Below are positions 8,161-16,295 of a stretch of DNA of 64,000 nucleotides, piece after piece. Below the pieces are notes generated by a model, which did not search any database, had not been told where the DNA came from, and was given only the letters and a program-made list of their open reading frames with translations. Within the stretch, counting starts at the first letter, position 1; each line of letters begins with the position of its first letter. The position numbers were made by a program, and so were the translations under genes. The stretch covers positions 287,400 through 351,399 of the forward strand of contig SPDP01000006.1 in NCBI GenBank assembly GCA_009360345.1, written 5' to 3'. Source of the stretch: Alcaligenaceae bacterium SAGV5. Lineage in GTDB: Bacteria; Pseudomonadota; Gammaproteobacteria; Burkholderiales; Burkholderiaceae_B.

Positions 8161-9090
8161 GTGCTGCGCGAACTGAAGACGTTTCTCGCGGTCGTGCGCT
8201 GGGGCACGTTCGCCGCCGCAGGGGCCCGCATCGGCCTGACGCAGTCCGCGGTCAGTGCCCAGATGCAGCGGCTGGAGGAGGCGCTGGGCGCGCCGCTGTT
8301 CACCCGGACCGGGCGTTCGGCAACCTTGAACGAGGCGGGCGAAGAGGCCGTGGAGATGGCCCGCCAGATCGTCGGCCTGTTCGATGAACTGGCGGTCAGG
8401 GTGACGAGCCGGGAGTTGCGTGGCACGGTCAGGATGGGGGCGATCCAGACCGCCCAGGTGGGTATGCTGCCGGCGGCGCTCGGCATCCTGCGGGACCGGC
8501 ATCCCCTGGTGTCGGTGCGGCTGGTGCATGGTTCGTCGCTGTTCCTGATCGGCCAGGTCGACAGCGGGGAGCTGGACGCCGCGCTGATGATCGCGCCGCC
8601 CTTCATGCTGCCCCGGGAACTGCTATGGCAGCCCCTGGTGCGCGAGCCATTCGTGCTGGCGGTGCCGCAGCACATCCCGGGCGACGATTGGCGCCAACTG
8701 CTGGCCACCCATCCCTTTATCCGCTACGACCGTGCCTCGTTCGGCGGCCGGGGGGTGGAGCACTTCCTGCGCCGGCACGAGCTGCATGCCGAGGCGATGC
8801 TGGATATCGAGGACGTGGATGCCATGGTGGCGATGGTGGCGGCCGGGCTGGGCGTCTCGCTGGTGCCGATCACGCGCAGGAACTGCCTGCCGCCCGGTGT
8901 GCGGGCGGTTTCGCTGGGCGAGGATATTTTCTACCGCGAACTGGGCATGGTCATGCCCCGGGAGCCCAGGCGGCGTGAATTGTTGAACGTGCTGCGGGAA
9001 TGCCTGGAGGTCGCGGCCCAGCCCCATGCGGCCGAGAGCGAGGCGCTGGCGCGCCCGCCGTCCGGCCCCGCCGCGCGGTCCTCGTCTTAA
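8161..9090 (+). CDS. LysR-family transcriptional regulator
   Basis: The 309-residue protein starts with GTG and begins directly with the winged helix-turn-helix (LRELKTFLAVVRWGTFAAAG, then LTQSAVSAQMQRLEEALG), followed by a typical effector-binding domain with two Rossmann-like lobes. It is divergent from the catabolic operon starting at 7852 and is therefore its probable activator or repressor, responding to an operon intermediate (inference). Its stop overlaps the stop of the convergent ppsR gene by 4 bp. The C-terminal residues after about 290 are Ala/Ser/Arg-rich and probably disordered. Confidence 0.92.
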   Translation: MLRELKTFLAVVRWGTFAAAGARIGLTQSAVSAQMQRLEEALGAPLFTRTGRSATLNEAGEEAVEMARQIVGLFDELAVRVTSRELRGTVRMGAIQTAQVGMLPAALGILRDRHPLVSVRLVHGSSLFLIGQVDSGELDAALMIAPPFMLPRELLWQPLVREPFVLAVPQHIPGDDWRQLLATHPFIRYDRASFGGRGVEHFLRRHELHAEAMLDIEDVDAMVAMVAAGLGVSLVPITRRNCLPPGVRAVSLGEDIFYRELGMVMPREPRRRELLNVLRECLEVAAQPHAAESEALARPPSGPAARSSS

Positions 9091-9935
9091 TAGAACCGGC
9101 CTTCCAGCCCGATTTTCTGCAGCACCGTGGTCGAGATCTCTTCTATCGATTTGGTCGTGGTCGACAGCCAGCGGATGCTTTCGCGGCGCATCAGCTTCTC
9201 GGCCTGGGCCACTTCGTAGCGGCACTGTTCCAGCGATGCGTAGCGGCTGTCGGGGCGGCGCTCGTGGCGCACCTCGGCCAGGCGGTCGGGCTGGATGGTC
9301 AGTCCGAACAGCTTGTTGCGGTGGGGCAGGATGGCCGAGGGCAGGGCGTCGCGCTCGAAGTCGTCCGGAATCAGCGGCACATTGGCGGCCTTGATCCCGT
9401 ATTGCATCGCCAGATACAGGCTGGTGGGCGTCTTGCCGCAGCGCGACACCCCTACCAGGATCACGTCGGCCTGTTCCAGTCCCTTGATGAACTGCCCGTC
9501 GTCGTGCGCCAGGCTGAAGTTGATGGCCTCGATCCGGCTCTGGTATTGCTTGGTGTTGGCCATGTTGTGCGAGCGGCCGATCGAATGGCTGGACTTGATG
9601 TTCAGCTCCTGTTCGATGGGCTCTACGAACGTCGAGAACAGGTCCAGGAAGAGGCCGTTGGCCTGGCGGACCCGGGTGTTGATTTCGGAATTGACCAGGG
9701 TGCTGAAGACGATGGGGCGCTGTCCGTCCGTCGTGAAGGCGGTGTCGATCCGGGCCGCCACGTCGGCGGCCTTGTCCACCGAATCAATGAAAGGAAGCCT
9801 GATATGGCGGAAGCGGGCGTTCTCGAACTGGGCCAGGACCGAGTGGGCGAAGGTCTCGGCGGTGATGCCGGTGCCGTCGGAGACCACGAATACGGTGCGC
9901 AGGTACGAATTCGCGGCGGGGGCGGGTTGGGGCAT
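9087..9935 (-). CDS. ppsR: Pyruvate,water dikinase (PEP synthase) regulatory protein, DUF299 family
   Basis: The 282-residue protein is a bifunctional serine/threonine kinase and pyrophosphorylase that inactivates and reactivates PEP synthase according to ADP and phosphate. Diagnostic features are the VFVVSDGTGITAETFA opening and the phosphate-binding loop GVSRCGKTPTS at residues 162-172. I placed the start at MPQPAPAANS (ATG at 9935); upstream sequence in this frame is not family-like. The family partner ppsA is commonly divergent from ppsR, but here an MFS gene sits upstream on the same strand and overlaps the first 152 bp of ppsR. No ppsA is in the window. Confidence 0.92.
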   Translation of the reverse strand: MPQPAPAANSYLRTVFVVSDGTGITAETFAHSVLAQFENARFRHIRLPFIDSVDKAADVAARIDTAFTTDGQRPIVFSTLVNSEINTRVRQANGLFLDLFSTFVEPIEQELNIKSSHSIGRSHNMANTKQYQSRIEAINFSLAHDDGQFIKGLEQADVILVGVSRCGKTPTSLYLAMQYGIKAANVPLIPDDFERDALPSAILPHRNKLFGLTIQPDRLAEVRHERRPDSRYASLEQCRYEVAQAEKLMRRESIRWLSTTTKSIEEISTTVLQKIGLEGRFY

Positions 9936-11115
9936 GGATCCCCAGCGCCGTTGCCGTGGCCAGCCCCACCACGCCCAGCCACCCCGCATGCGCCCACACC
10001 AGGCTGCCCAGCCCCGCGCCAGCGGCCATGCCAATGAACATCCCGGCCACCAGCAAAGCGTTCAGCCGGCTGCGCGCCGCGGGCTCCAGTCCGTAGACCT
10101 GGGTCTGGCTGGCCACCAGCGAGGCCTGCACGCCGAAGTCGAAACCGATGGCGCTGGCCACCAGCAGGGCGAGCTGCAACTGCGCCGGCAGCACTTCGGT
10201 CAGCGCCAGGCCGGCGAACGAGACCGCCGCGACGATCGTGGCGATGCGGGCCACGCCGTCGGAGCCGCGGCGGTCGGCCAGCCGGCCCGCGAAGGGCGCG
10301 GCCAGGGCCCCCGCCGCGCCGGCCAGGCCGAAGGCGCCGGCCGCCGTGCTGCCCAGGTGGAAGCGGTCATGCAGCATCACGGCCAGCGTGCACCAGAAGG
10401 CGCTGAACCCCACCGCCAGCAGCCCCTGCGCGTAGACCGCCCGGCGCAACGCCCCATGGCGGCGCCACAACTGCGCCATGGAAACCAGCAGCGCGCCGTA
10501 TCCCAGCCGCGCGGTGGGCGCGAAGCGCGGCAGGCTGCGCGCCGCCACCACGCCCACGCCGGCGATGGATACCGCGGCCACCAGGAACATGGCGCGCCAG
10601 TTCCAGTATTCCGCCACGAAGCCGCTGACCACGCGCGACAGCAGGATGCCCAGCAGCAGGCCGGTCATGACGGTGCCCACGGCCTTGCCGCGCTGCGCGT
10701 CGGGCGCCAGCGTCGCGGCCGCCGGCACGATGTCCTGGGCCAGCGTGGCGGCCAGCCCCACCGCCAGGCTGGCGGCCAGCAGCCAGCCCACGCCCGGCGC
10801 CAGGCCGCTCAGCAACAGGGCCAGCGCCAGCACCGCCGACTTGCCGACGATGATGCGGCGCCGGTCGTAGCGGTCGCCCAGCGGCGCCAGCAGCAGGATG
10901 CCGGCCGCATAGCCCAGCTGGGTCAGGGTGGGCACCAGGCCCACGGTGCCTTCGCCCGCCCCCAGGTCCTGGCCCAGCAACCCCAGCATGGGCTGGCTGT
11001 AATAGATGGAAGCGACGCTCAGCCCCGCCCCGGCGGCCAGCAGGCCGACCAGGGAAGGGGTCAGCCTGGAGGCGGGAGACAGACCGGTTCCATGCGCGAT
11101 TTGTATGGATGACAT
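9784..11115 (-). CDS. MFS transporter with aberrant C-terminal tail overlapping ppsR
   Basis: The protein has about 443 residues from the Met at MSSIQIAHGT; a longer open frame upstream has no family support. It shows the twelve-helix major facilitator pattern with the PLGDRYDRRR loop between helices 2 and 3 and an FAGRLADRRG repeat in the second half, as in NepI/YdhP-like efflux permeases. After the last helix (GWLGVVGLATATALGI) the frame does not stop but reads on through about 50 codons that are an alternative frame of the ppsR start. That tail is Arg/Pro/His-rich and unlike transporter sequence. Substrate unknown, probably drug or metabolite efflux; the divergent LysR gene likely controls it. 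Confidence 0.88.
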   Translation of the reverse strand: MSSIQIAHGTGLSPASRLTPSLVGLLAAGAGLSVASIYYSQPMLGLLGQDLGAGEGTVGLVPTLTQLGYAAGILLLAPLGDRYDRRRIIVGKSAVLALALLLSGLAPGVGWLLAASLAVGLAATLAQDIVPAAATLAPDAQRGKAVGTVMTGLLLGILLSRVVSGFVAEYWNWRAMFLVAAVSIAGVGVVAARSLPRFAPTARLGYGALLVSMAQLWRRHGALRRAVYAQGLLAVGFSAFWCTLAVMLHDRFHLGSTAAGAFGLAGAAGALAAPFAGRLADRRGSDGVARIATIVAAVSFAGLALTEVLPAQLQLALLVASAIGFDFGVQASLVASQTQVYGLEPAARSRLNALLVAGMFIGMAAGAGLGSLVWAHAGWLGVVGLATATALGIHAPTRPRREFVPAHRIRGLRRHRHHRRDLRPLGPGPVRERPLPPYQASFH

Positions 11116-11213
11116 GCTCGTAAACCCGTAATCGTTCAACAGGACGGGATTCTGCATGGCGGCGGTTACGACGTGTAGCCCCTTTGGACGCAGATTCGTC
11201 ATACGCTTGACGC

Positions 11214-12158
11214 ATGAAAACCGGCGCCTCCCCCTCCATCGACCGCATCGAACTCATGCAGACCTTCGTCCGGATCGTCGAAGCCGGGAGCCTGTCCGCC
11301 GCCGCCGTACAACTGGGCACCACGCAGCCCACGGTCAGCCGCAGGCTGCAAACCTTGGAACGCCTCCTGGGGCTGCGCCTGTTGCAGCGCTCCACGCATG
11401 GCATGGCGCTGACCAGCGACGGTGAACGCTGCTATGCCCACGCGAAGGAGCTGGGCGCGACCTGGGACGCCATGGAGGCGGACCTGCGCGGCGCCCACGA
11501 CGAGCCGCGCGGCACGCTGCGCGTGCTGGTACCGCATGCCTTCGGCCAGGACCAGATGGTGGCGCCGCTGGCCGACTACCTGCGGCGCTATCCCGAGGCC
11601 TCGGTCGAATGGCTGCTGCAGGACCGCCACGCCGACTTCATCGCCGAAGGACTGGACTGCGCGATCCAGGTCGGCGCGGTGAACGACCCGGACGTGGTCG
11701 CCATCCTGCTGGCCGAAGTGCCCCGCATCGTCGTGGCCGCGCCCTCCCTGCTGCCGGACGGCGCGCCGGCGGACGAGATCGCGGTGCTGGAAACACTGCC
11801 CTGGGTGGCGCTGAACATGTACTACCGCGACGAGGTGGTCCTGACGCGCGGCGCCGACGGCCTCGGCCACCGCTTCCCCATTCGCCCGCGCATGAGCACC
11901 GACAGCCTGTACGCGCTGCGCACCGCCATGCTGGACGGCGTGGGCGCCGGCATCGCGTCGGCCTGGGTGGTCGCCGACGACCTGCGCCAGGGCCGGCTGC
12001 GCCATGTCGCCCCCCTGTGGCGCGCCGCCTCGTTGCCGGTGTACCTGATCTATCCATACGCCCGCTACTACCCGGCCAAGCTGCGCGCCTTCATCGACAT
12101 GATGCGCGCTTCGATGCCGACCATGGCGGGCGTGGCGCCCGCACTCACTCGATACTGA
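11214..12158 (+). CDS. LysR-family transcriptional regulator
   Basis: The 314-residue protein has an N-terminal helix-turn-helix (IELMQTFVRIVEAGSLSAAA, TTQPTVSRRLQTLERLLG) and an effector domain with the VPHAFGQDQMV and DGVGAGIASAWVV segments common in the LysR subgroup that controls efflux or small-molecule metabolism. It is divergent from the MFS gene across 98 bp, so the MFS gene is its most likely target. The last 14 bp overlap the end of the convergent Bug receptor gene. Confidence 0.92.
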   Translation: MKTGASPSIDRIELMQTFVRIVEAGSLSAAAVQLGTTQPTVSRRLQTLERLLGLRLLQRSTHGMALTSDGERCYAHAKELGATWDAMEADLRGAHDEPRGTLRVLVPHAFGQDQMVAPLADYLRRYPEASVEWLLQDRHADFIAEGLDCAIQVGAVNDPDVVAILLAEVPRIVVAAPSLLPDGAPADEIAVLETLPWVALNMYYRDEVVLTRGADGLGHRFPIRPRMSTDSLYALRTAMLDGVGAGIASAWVVADDLRQGRLRHVAPLWRAASLPVYLIYPYARYYPAKLRAFIDMMRASMPTMAGVAPALTRY

Positions 12159-13110
12159 TGCTGGCCGCCTTGATCAGCTTGGCATACTTGGCGCTTTCGG
12201 CACGGACATAGTCCGCGAACGCCTGGGGCGACGATCCCTTGCCGACGAACGCCTGTTCGCTCAGCGTCTGCCTGACCCGCGGCGAATCGATGGCCTGGCG
12301 CACGGCATCGTGGAGCCTCGCCACCACGTCGGCGGGCAGCCCCGCCGGCCCCCACAGGCCATACCAGGACACCATCTCGAATCCTCGCAGGCCCGACTCG
12401 GCCACCGTGGGCACATCGGGCAGCGACGGCAGGCGCTGGGCGCTGGTGACCGCCAGCGCCTTGGTGCGGCCGGCCTTGACCGGCGGCAGCGATGACGGCA
12501 CGGCGTCGATGACGGCGCTGATGTGGCCGCCCATGAGGTCGGTCAGCGCCGGGCCGGTGCCCTTGTACAGCACCACGGGGATGTCGGCCTTGGCCTCGTA
12601 GCTGATGGCCGCTTCGGCCAGGTGGCTGGCCGAGCCGGCGGCGGAGGCGCCGAAGAAATACTTGCCGGGCGCCTGGTGCGCCAGCGCGATGAATGCCTTG
12701 AGGTCTTTCGCCGGCACGCCGGGGTTGGCGGTGACCAGCAGCGGCACTTCGCCCAGGTTGGTGATGGGGGTGAAGTCCTTGTGGATATCGTAGGGCAGGG
12801 CCTTGAGCAGCCACGGCCCGGCCGCGAAGGTCGAGGCATTGACCAGCAGGGTGTAGCCATCGGCCGGCGCGCGCGCCACGGCCTCGCTGCCGATCGACCC
12901 GCTGGCGCCGGCGCGGTTCTCGACCACGAAGGTCTGGCCCAGCTGGTGGCCCAGGCTGTCGGCGAACACGCGCGCCACCGCGTCCACCGTGCCGCCCGGC
13001 GGATAGGGCACGATGACGCGGACGGGCCGCTGGGGATAGGCCTGCGCGCTGGCGGCCGCGGTGGCGGCGCAGGCCAGCAGGCCGGCGAGATATCGGATGA
13101 AAGGCTTCAT
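12145..13110 (-). CDS. Bug-type (TctC family) periplasmic binding receptor
   Basis: The 321-residue receptor has a Sec signal peptide ending in ASAQA at about residue 24. The mature part opens YPQRPVRVIVPYPPGGTVD and contains the family segments RAGASGSIGSEAVARA and SWYGLWGPAGLPADVV. It lies 32 bp after the CobW gene and is the last gene of the hyuA-hyuB operon. It therefore probably captures the compound that HyuAB hydrolyses (inference). No TctA or TctB gene accompanies it. The pattern PYPPGGTVD is that of the common Bug subgroup with unassigned ligands. Confidence 0.93.
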   Translation of the reverse strand: MKPFIRYLAGLLACAATAAASAQAYPQRPVRVIVPYPPGGTVDAVARVFADSLGHQLGQTFVVENRAGASGSIGSEAVARAPADGYTLLVNASTFAAGPWLLKALPYDIHKDFTPITNLGEVPLLVTANPGVPAKDLKAFIALAHQAPGKYFFGASAAGSASHLAEAAISYEAKADIPVVLYKGTGPALTDLMGGHISAVIDAVPSSLPPVKAGRTKALAVTSAQRLPSLPDVPTVAESGLRGFEMVSWYGLWGPAGLPADVVARLHDAVRQAIDSPRVRQTLSEQAFVGKGSSPQAFADYVRAESAKYAKLIKAASISIE

Positions 13111-13142
13111 GTCGGTCTCCTTGTCGTTGTGATGAGGCGGGG

Positions 13143-14180
13143 CTAGGCTTGTCGGTGCTCGAAGATCCTCAGGGTGTCGTCGACCAGATCGCGCTCGACG
13201 TCCCGGGTGATGAAGACGATGCGGGTGCGGCGGTCATCGTCGGGCCAGGCAGGCAGGAAGGAATGGGGATGGAACACGTGCTGCACCCCGTGGATGACCA
13301 CTGGCCTGCCAGGGTGCTCGATCACGTTGACGATGCCCTTCACGCGCAGCAGGTCGGGGCCGCGCAGCGTGGACAGCATGGCCAGCCAGCGCTGCACGCC
13401 GGCCCATGACACGGGTTCGTCGCGGGTCACCACGTACGACCGAATCCGGTCGCCGTGGCGGGTGCGGTCGTGGTCGTGGGTATGGCCGTGATCGTGATCA
13501 TGGGCAGGATGCCCGCGCGCGTCGTCATGCGCCTCGGCGCGCAGCCAGCGGCGCACGTCCGGCGGCCGTCCGCCGGGTGCCGCCAGCCAATCGCCATCGT
13601 CCTTGCCGGCGCGGACCGCGTCGGCGCCGGGATTGATCTCCCGCAGCCGGCGCAGCAGGGCCTCGGCCTGGCCGGCGGACACGAGATCGGTCTTGGTCAG
13701 CACCAGCAGATCCGCCACCGCCACCTGCTTGACCGCCTCCTCCTGCCGGTCCAGCGTATCGGCGCCGTTGCAGGCATCGACGGTGGTGGCCACGTGGTCC
13801 AGCCGATAACGGCGGGCAACCGCCGGCTCGCTCATCAGCGTATGCAGGATGGGGGCCGGATCGGCCAGGCCGGTGGTCTCGATCACCACGCGCCGCAGCG
13901 GCGCGGCCTGGCCCGCCAGCCGCCGGTCCAGCCGGTCGAAGGCCTCGACCAGGTCGCCGCGGATGGTGCAGCAGATGCAGCCGTTGGACAGCAGCACCAT
14001 GTCCTCGGCGCTTTGTTCGAGCAGGTGGTGGTCCAGCCCGACCTCGCCGAACTCGTTGATGATGACCGCCGTGTCGCGCAGGGCCGGCCGCGCCAGCAGG
14101 CGGTTCAGCAGCGTGGTCTTCCCGCTTCCCAGGAAGCCGGTCAATACCGTGACCGGTATGCGGTCGTCCGTCTCTATCAT
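13143..14180 (-). CDS. CobW/COG0523-family metal-chaperone GTPase
   Basis: This 345-residue GTPase has the P-loop GFLGSGKT at residues 15-22, the family metal-binding CxCC motif (NGCICC, Cys68, Cys70, Cys71), the LTKTD nucleotide motif at 161-165 and a C-terminal CobW_C domain. A histidine-rich stretch of alternating His and Asp lies at residues 218-242, a typical metal-buffering insert. COG0523 proteins deliver Zn, Co, Fe or other metals to client enzymes. ATG at 14180 overlaps the stop of the small upstream gene by 4 bp. Its place inside a hydantoinase-type operon suggests that the client is HyuA/HyuB or the small protein; this is inference. Confidence 0.92.
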   Translation of the reverse strand: MIETDDRIPVTVLTGFLGSGKTTLLNRLLARPALRDTAVIINEFGEVGLDHHLLEQSAEDMVLLSNGCICCTIRGDLVEAFDRLDRRLAGQAAPLRRVVIETTGLADPAPILHTLMSEPAVARRYRLDHVATTVDACNGADTLDRQEEAVKQVAVADLLVLTKTDLVSAGQAEALLRRLREINPGADAVRAGKDDGDWLAAPGGRPPDVRRWLRAEAHDDARGHPAHDHDHGHTHDHDRTRHGDRIRSYVVTRDEPVSWAGVQRWLAMLSTLRGPDLLRVKGIVNVIEHPGRPVVIHGVQHVFHPHSFLPAWPDDDRRTRIVFITRDVERDLVDDTLRIFEHRQA

Positions 14181-14554
14181 GGCAAGGCTCCGGAACGCGC
14201 GCCGCCGTGCAGGCGGGCGAAGGAACTCAGGGTGCGGTCCAGCCGGCCCAGCAGCCACGCCGCACCGGCGGCGGGGGCACCGCCCGCGGGATCGGCCAAC
14301 GCCGCCAGCACGGCCACCATGCCCCCCTCGTGTCCGGCGGGGGCATGGCATGCCAGCAGGGCGTGGGCCTCGGCCTCGCCCAGGCGGCCGGCATCGTCGC
14401 GCAGGTAGTCCAGGATGTCGCGCTCGAAATCCTGCAGCCGCAGTGTCACGCCGCCCATGCCGCACGCGCAGGCACCGCCCATGGAGACGTGCTGCAGCGC
14501 CACGTCATTCCACAGGCGCAGCAACGCGGCGGCGCGGGCGGCATCAGGCCGCAC
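14177..14554 (-). CDS. Small protein with CACGMG motif, hydantoinase operon
   Basis: This 125-residue protein starts with GTG, preceded by GGAG at 5-bp spacing. It overlaps the end of hyuB by 11 bp and the start of the CobW gene by 4 bp, so it is translationally coupled to both. I do not recognise a named family. The N-terminal half has a short Cys-containing motif, SMGGACACGMGG (about residues 24-35), followed by an amphipathic helical region LQDFERDILDYL. The C-terminal half is Ala/Gly-rich with a few histidines (HAPAGHEGG). The Cys pair next to a metal-chaperone gene suggests metal binding or a role in enzyme maturation (inference). Confidence 0.75.
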   Translation of the reverse strand: MRPDAARAAALLRLWNDVALQHVSMGGACACGMGGVTLRLQDFERDILDYLRDDAGRLGEAEAHALLACHAPAGHEGGMVAVLAALADPAGGAPAAGAAWLLGRLDRTLSSFARLHGGARSGALP

Positions 14555-16295
14555 GGCGGCTCCGCAGCGCCTCGGTGGCGGCGCGGTCCACCGCGCCGTC
14601 GGCGGTCATCGCCACGCCATAGACCTCGCGTGCCGCCCCCGCGCTGACATAGCCCTCGCGCACATCCTCGGCCACCGTCTCGGGGTCGCGCCCGCGCGGA
14701 TCGCCGAAGCCGCCGCCGCCGCCCGACAACATCTTGTAGGCATCGCCGCGCTCCAGCCGCACGTTGAAGATCTTGGCATTGGGCATGCCGTCGTCCCATT
14801 CGCCCTTGCGGCGGATGGCGATGCCGTTGCCCGCGGCCTCGTGCCCGCCCTCCAGTCCCCAGGGCTTGCAGTGCATGCGGTCGATGCGCGTGGTCACGGC
14901 GAAGGGGGACAGGGCCTGCACCACCATCTCCGCGCCCAACCCGCCGCGATACGTGCCGGCGCCGCCGCTGTCGGCGCGGATGGCATAGCGCTCGACCAGC
15001 ACCGGATACTTGGCTTCGAGCTGCTCGGTAGGACTGTTGTGGGTATCGCCATCGTTGATGCACACCGTGACCGACACCCCGTCCTCGCGCGACTTCGCGC
15101 CCCAGCCTCCGCCCAGCGGGCCGATGCCCACGATGAACAGGCGCCCGTCCTCGGGCGAGATGCCGTGGATGTTGGGAAACACCAGGTCGGCATGGTGGCC
15201 GGCGATGGCGCGGTCGGGTATGGCCGGCGCCAGCGCCTTGAAGATGGTGTCGATGACGGTCATGGGGAAGGTCATCCAGACCCGCATCGGGAACGGGCGC
15301 TCGGCGCTGATGACGGTGCCCATGGGCATGACGACCTTCAGCGGCCGGAAGCTGCCGTCGTTGACCGGATAGTCGGTGGGCGTGGTCAGGCACTTGAAGG
15401 CCACCTGCGCGCAGGCGATGCCGGTGGTGAAGCCGGAGTTGTAGAAGCCGCGCACCTGCCGGCTCACGTCCGACAGGTCGATGGTCATCTCGTCGCCCTG
15501 CTTGATCACCTTGACCCGGATGGGAATGCGCCGCCCCACGTCCACGCCATCGTCGTCCATGTAGGACTCGGCCTCGTAGGTGCCGTCGGGAATGCTGAGC
15601 GTATTCTGCCGCGCGACCGCTTCCGACTGGTCCATGATCTGCGCGATCGAGGCATGCACGGCATCGGCGCCGTAGCGCTGGACCAGTTCCAGGAAGCGCC
15701 GCTCGCCGGTGGTGATGGCGGTGATCTGCGCGCGCAGGTCTCCCAGCGCCCGCTCGGGCAGGCGCACGTTCATCGCGACGATGTCGACCAGGTCCTGGTT
15801 GACCACGCCCGCGCGGCGGTATTTGACGATGGGGATCTGTATCCCTTCGGAGAAGATGTCGGTCGTGACCTGCCCCAGCGTGCCGCCGACGTCCAGCCAA
15901 TGCGCCATGCAGCAGGTGAAGGCGACGATGCGGCCCTCGTGGAACACCGGCATGGCGAAGGTGAAATGGTTCAGGTGGCTGCCGGTGACGTAGGCATCAT
16001 TGGTGACCAGAATGTCGCCGGGATGGATGTTCTCCAATCCGAAGTGGCGGATCTTGGCCTTGACGGTCTCGGACATCCCGCGGATGAACATGGGCAGGCC
16101 CAGGCCGATCGACACCGTGTCGCCTTCCGGCGTGAACAGGCCCACCGTGAAATCCAGCGCCTCATAGATGATGAGGTTGTAGGCGGTCCTCATCAGGTTG
16201 GTCTTCATTTCCTCCGTCACGGCCAGGAGGCCGTTGCGGATGATCTCCACCGTCACGGGATCGACGGCGTGCTGTTTCGTTTCTCGCGCGTTCAT
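14544..16295 (-). CDS. hyuB: Hydantoinase B / oxoprolinase family protein
   Basis: The 583-residue protein matches the HyuB domain: DPVTVEIIRNGLLAVTEEM at the N terminus, the DILVTNDAYVTGSHL segment, and the C-terminal SGGAGTYRGGLG and LSGGGGGFGDP glycine-rich motifs. HyuB is one subunit of ATP-dependent N-methylhydantoinase, 5-oxoprolinase or acetone/acetophenone-carboxylase-type enzymes. It is encoded with HyuA, whose stop overlaps the hyuB ATG by 1 bp. The symbol denotes the family only; the substrate may be a hydantoin, lactam or ketone. A CobW chaperone downstream would fit a metal-dependent member. Confidence 0.9.
   Translation of the reverse strand: MNARETKQHAVDPVTVEIIRNGLLAVTEEMKTNLMRTAYNLIIYEALDFTVGLFTPEGDTVSIGLGLPMFIRGMSETVKAKIRHFGLENIHPGDILVTNDAYVTGSHLNHFTFAMPVFHEGRIVAFTCCMAHWLDVGGTLGQVTTDIFSEGIQIPIVKYRRAGVVNQDLVDIVAMNVRLPERALGDLRAQITAITTGERRFLELVQRYGADAVHASIAQIMDQSEAVARQNTLSIPDGTYEAESYMDDDGVDVGRRIPIRVKVIKQGDEMTIDLSDVSRQVRGFYNSGFTTGIACAQVAFKCLTTPTDYPVNDGSFRPLKVVMPMGTVISAERPFPMRVWMTFPMTVIDTIFKALAPAIPDRAIAGHHADLVFPNIHGISPEDGRLFIVGIGPLGGGWGAKSREDGVSVTVCINDGDTHNSPTEQLEAKYPVLVERYAIRADSGGAGTYRGGLGAEMVVQALSPFAVTTRIDRMHCKPWGLEGGHEAAGNGIAIRRKGEWDDGMPNAKIFNVRLERGDAYKMLSGGGGGFGDPRGRDPETVAEDVREGYVSAGAAREVYGVAMTADGAVDRAATEALRSRRAA

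Noticed and set aside
9295..11112. 605-codon open frame on the plus strand
   Set aside because: It is antisense to ppsR and the MFS gene and is Gln/Arg/His-rich, the usual product of reading GC-rich genes backwards. No family-like segment is visible.
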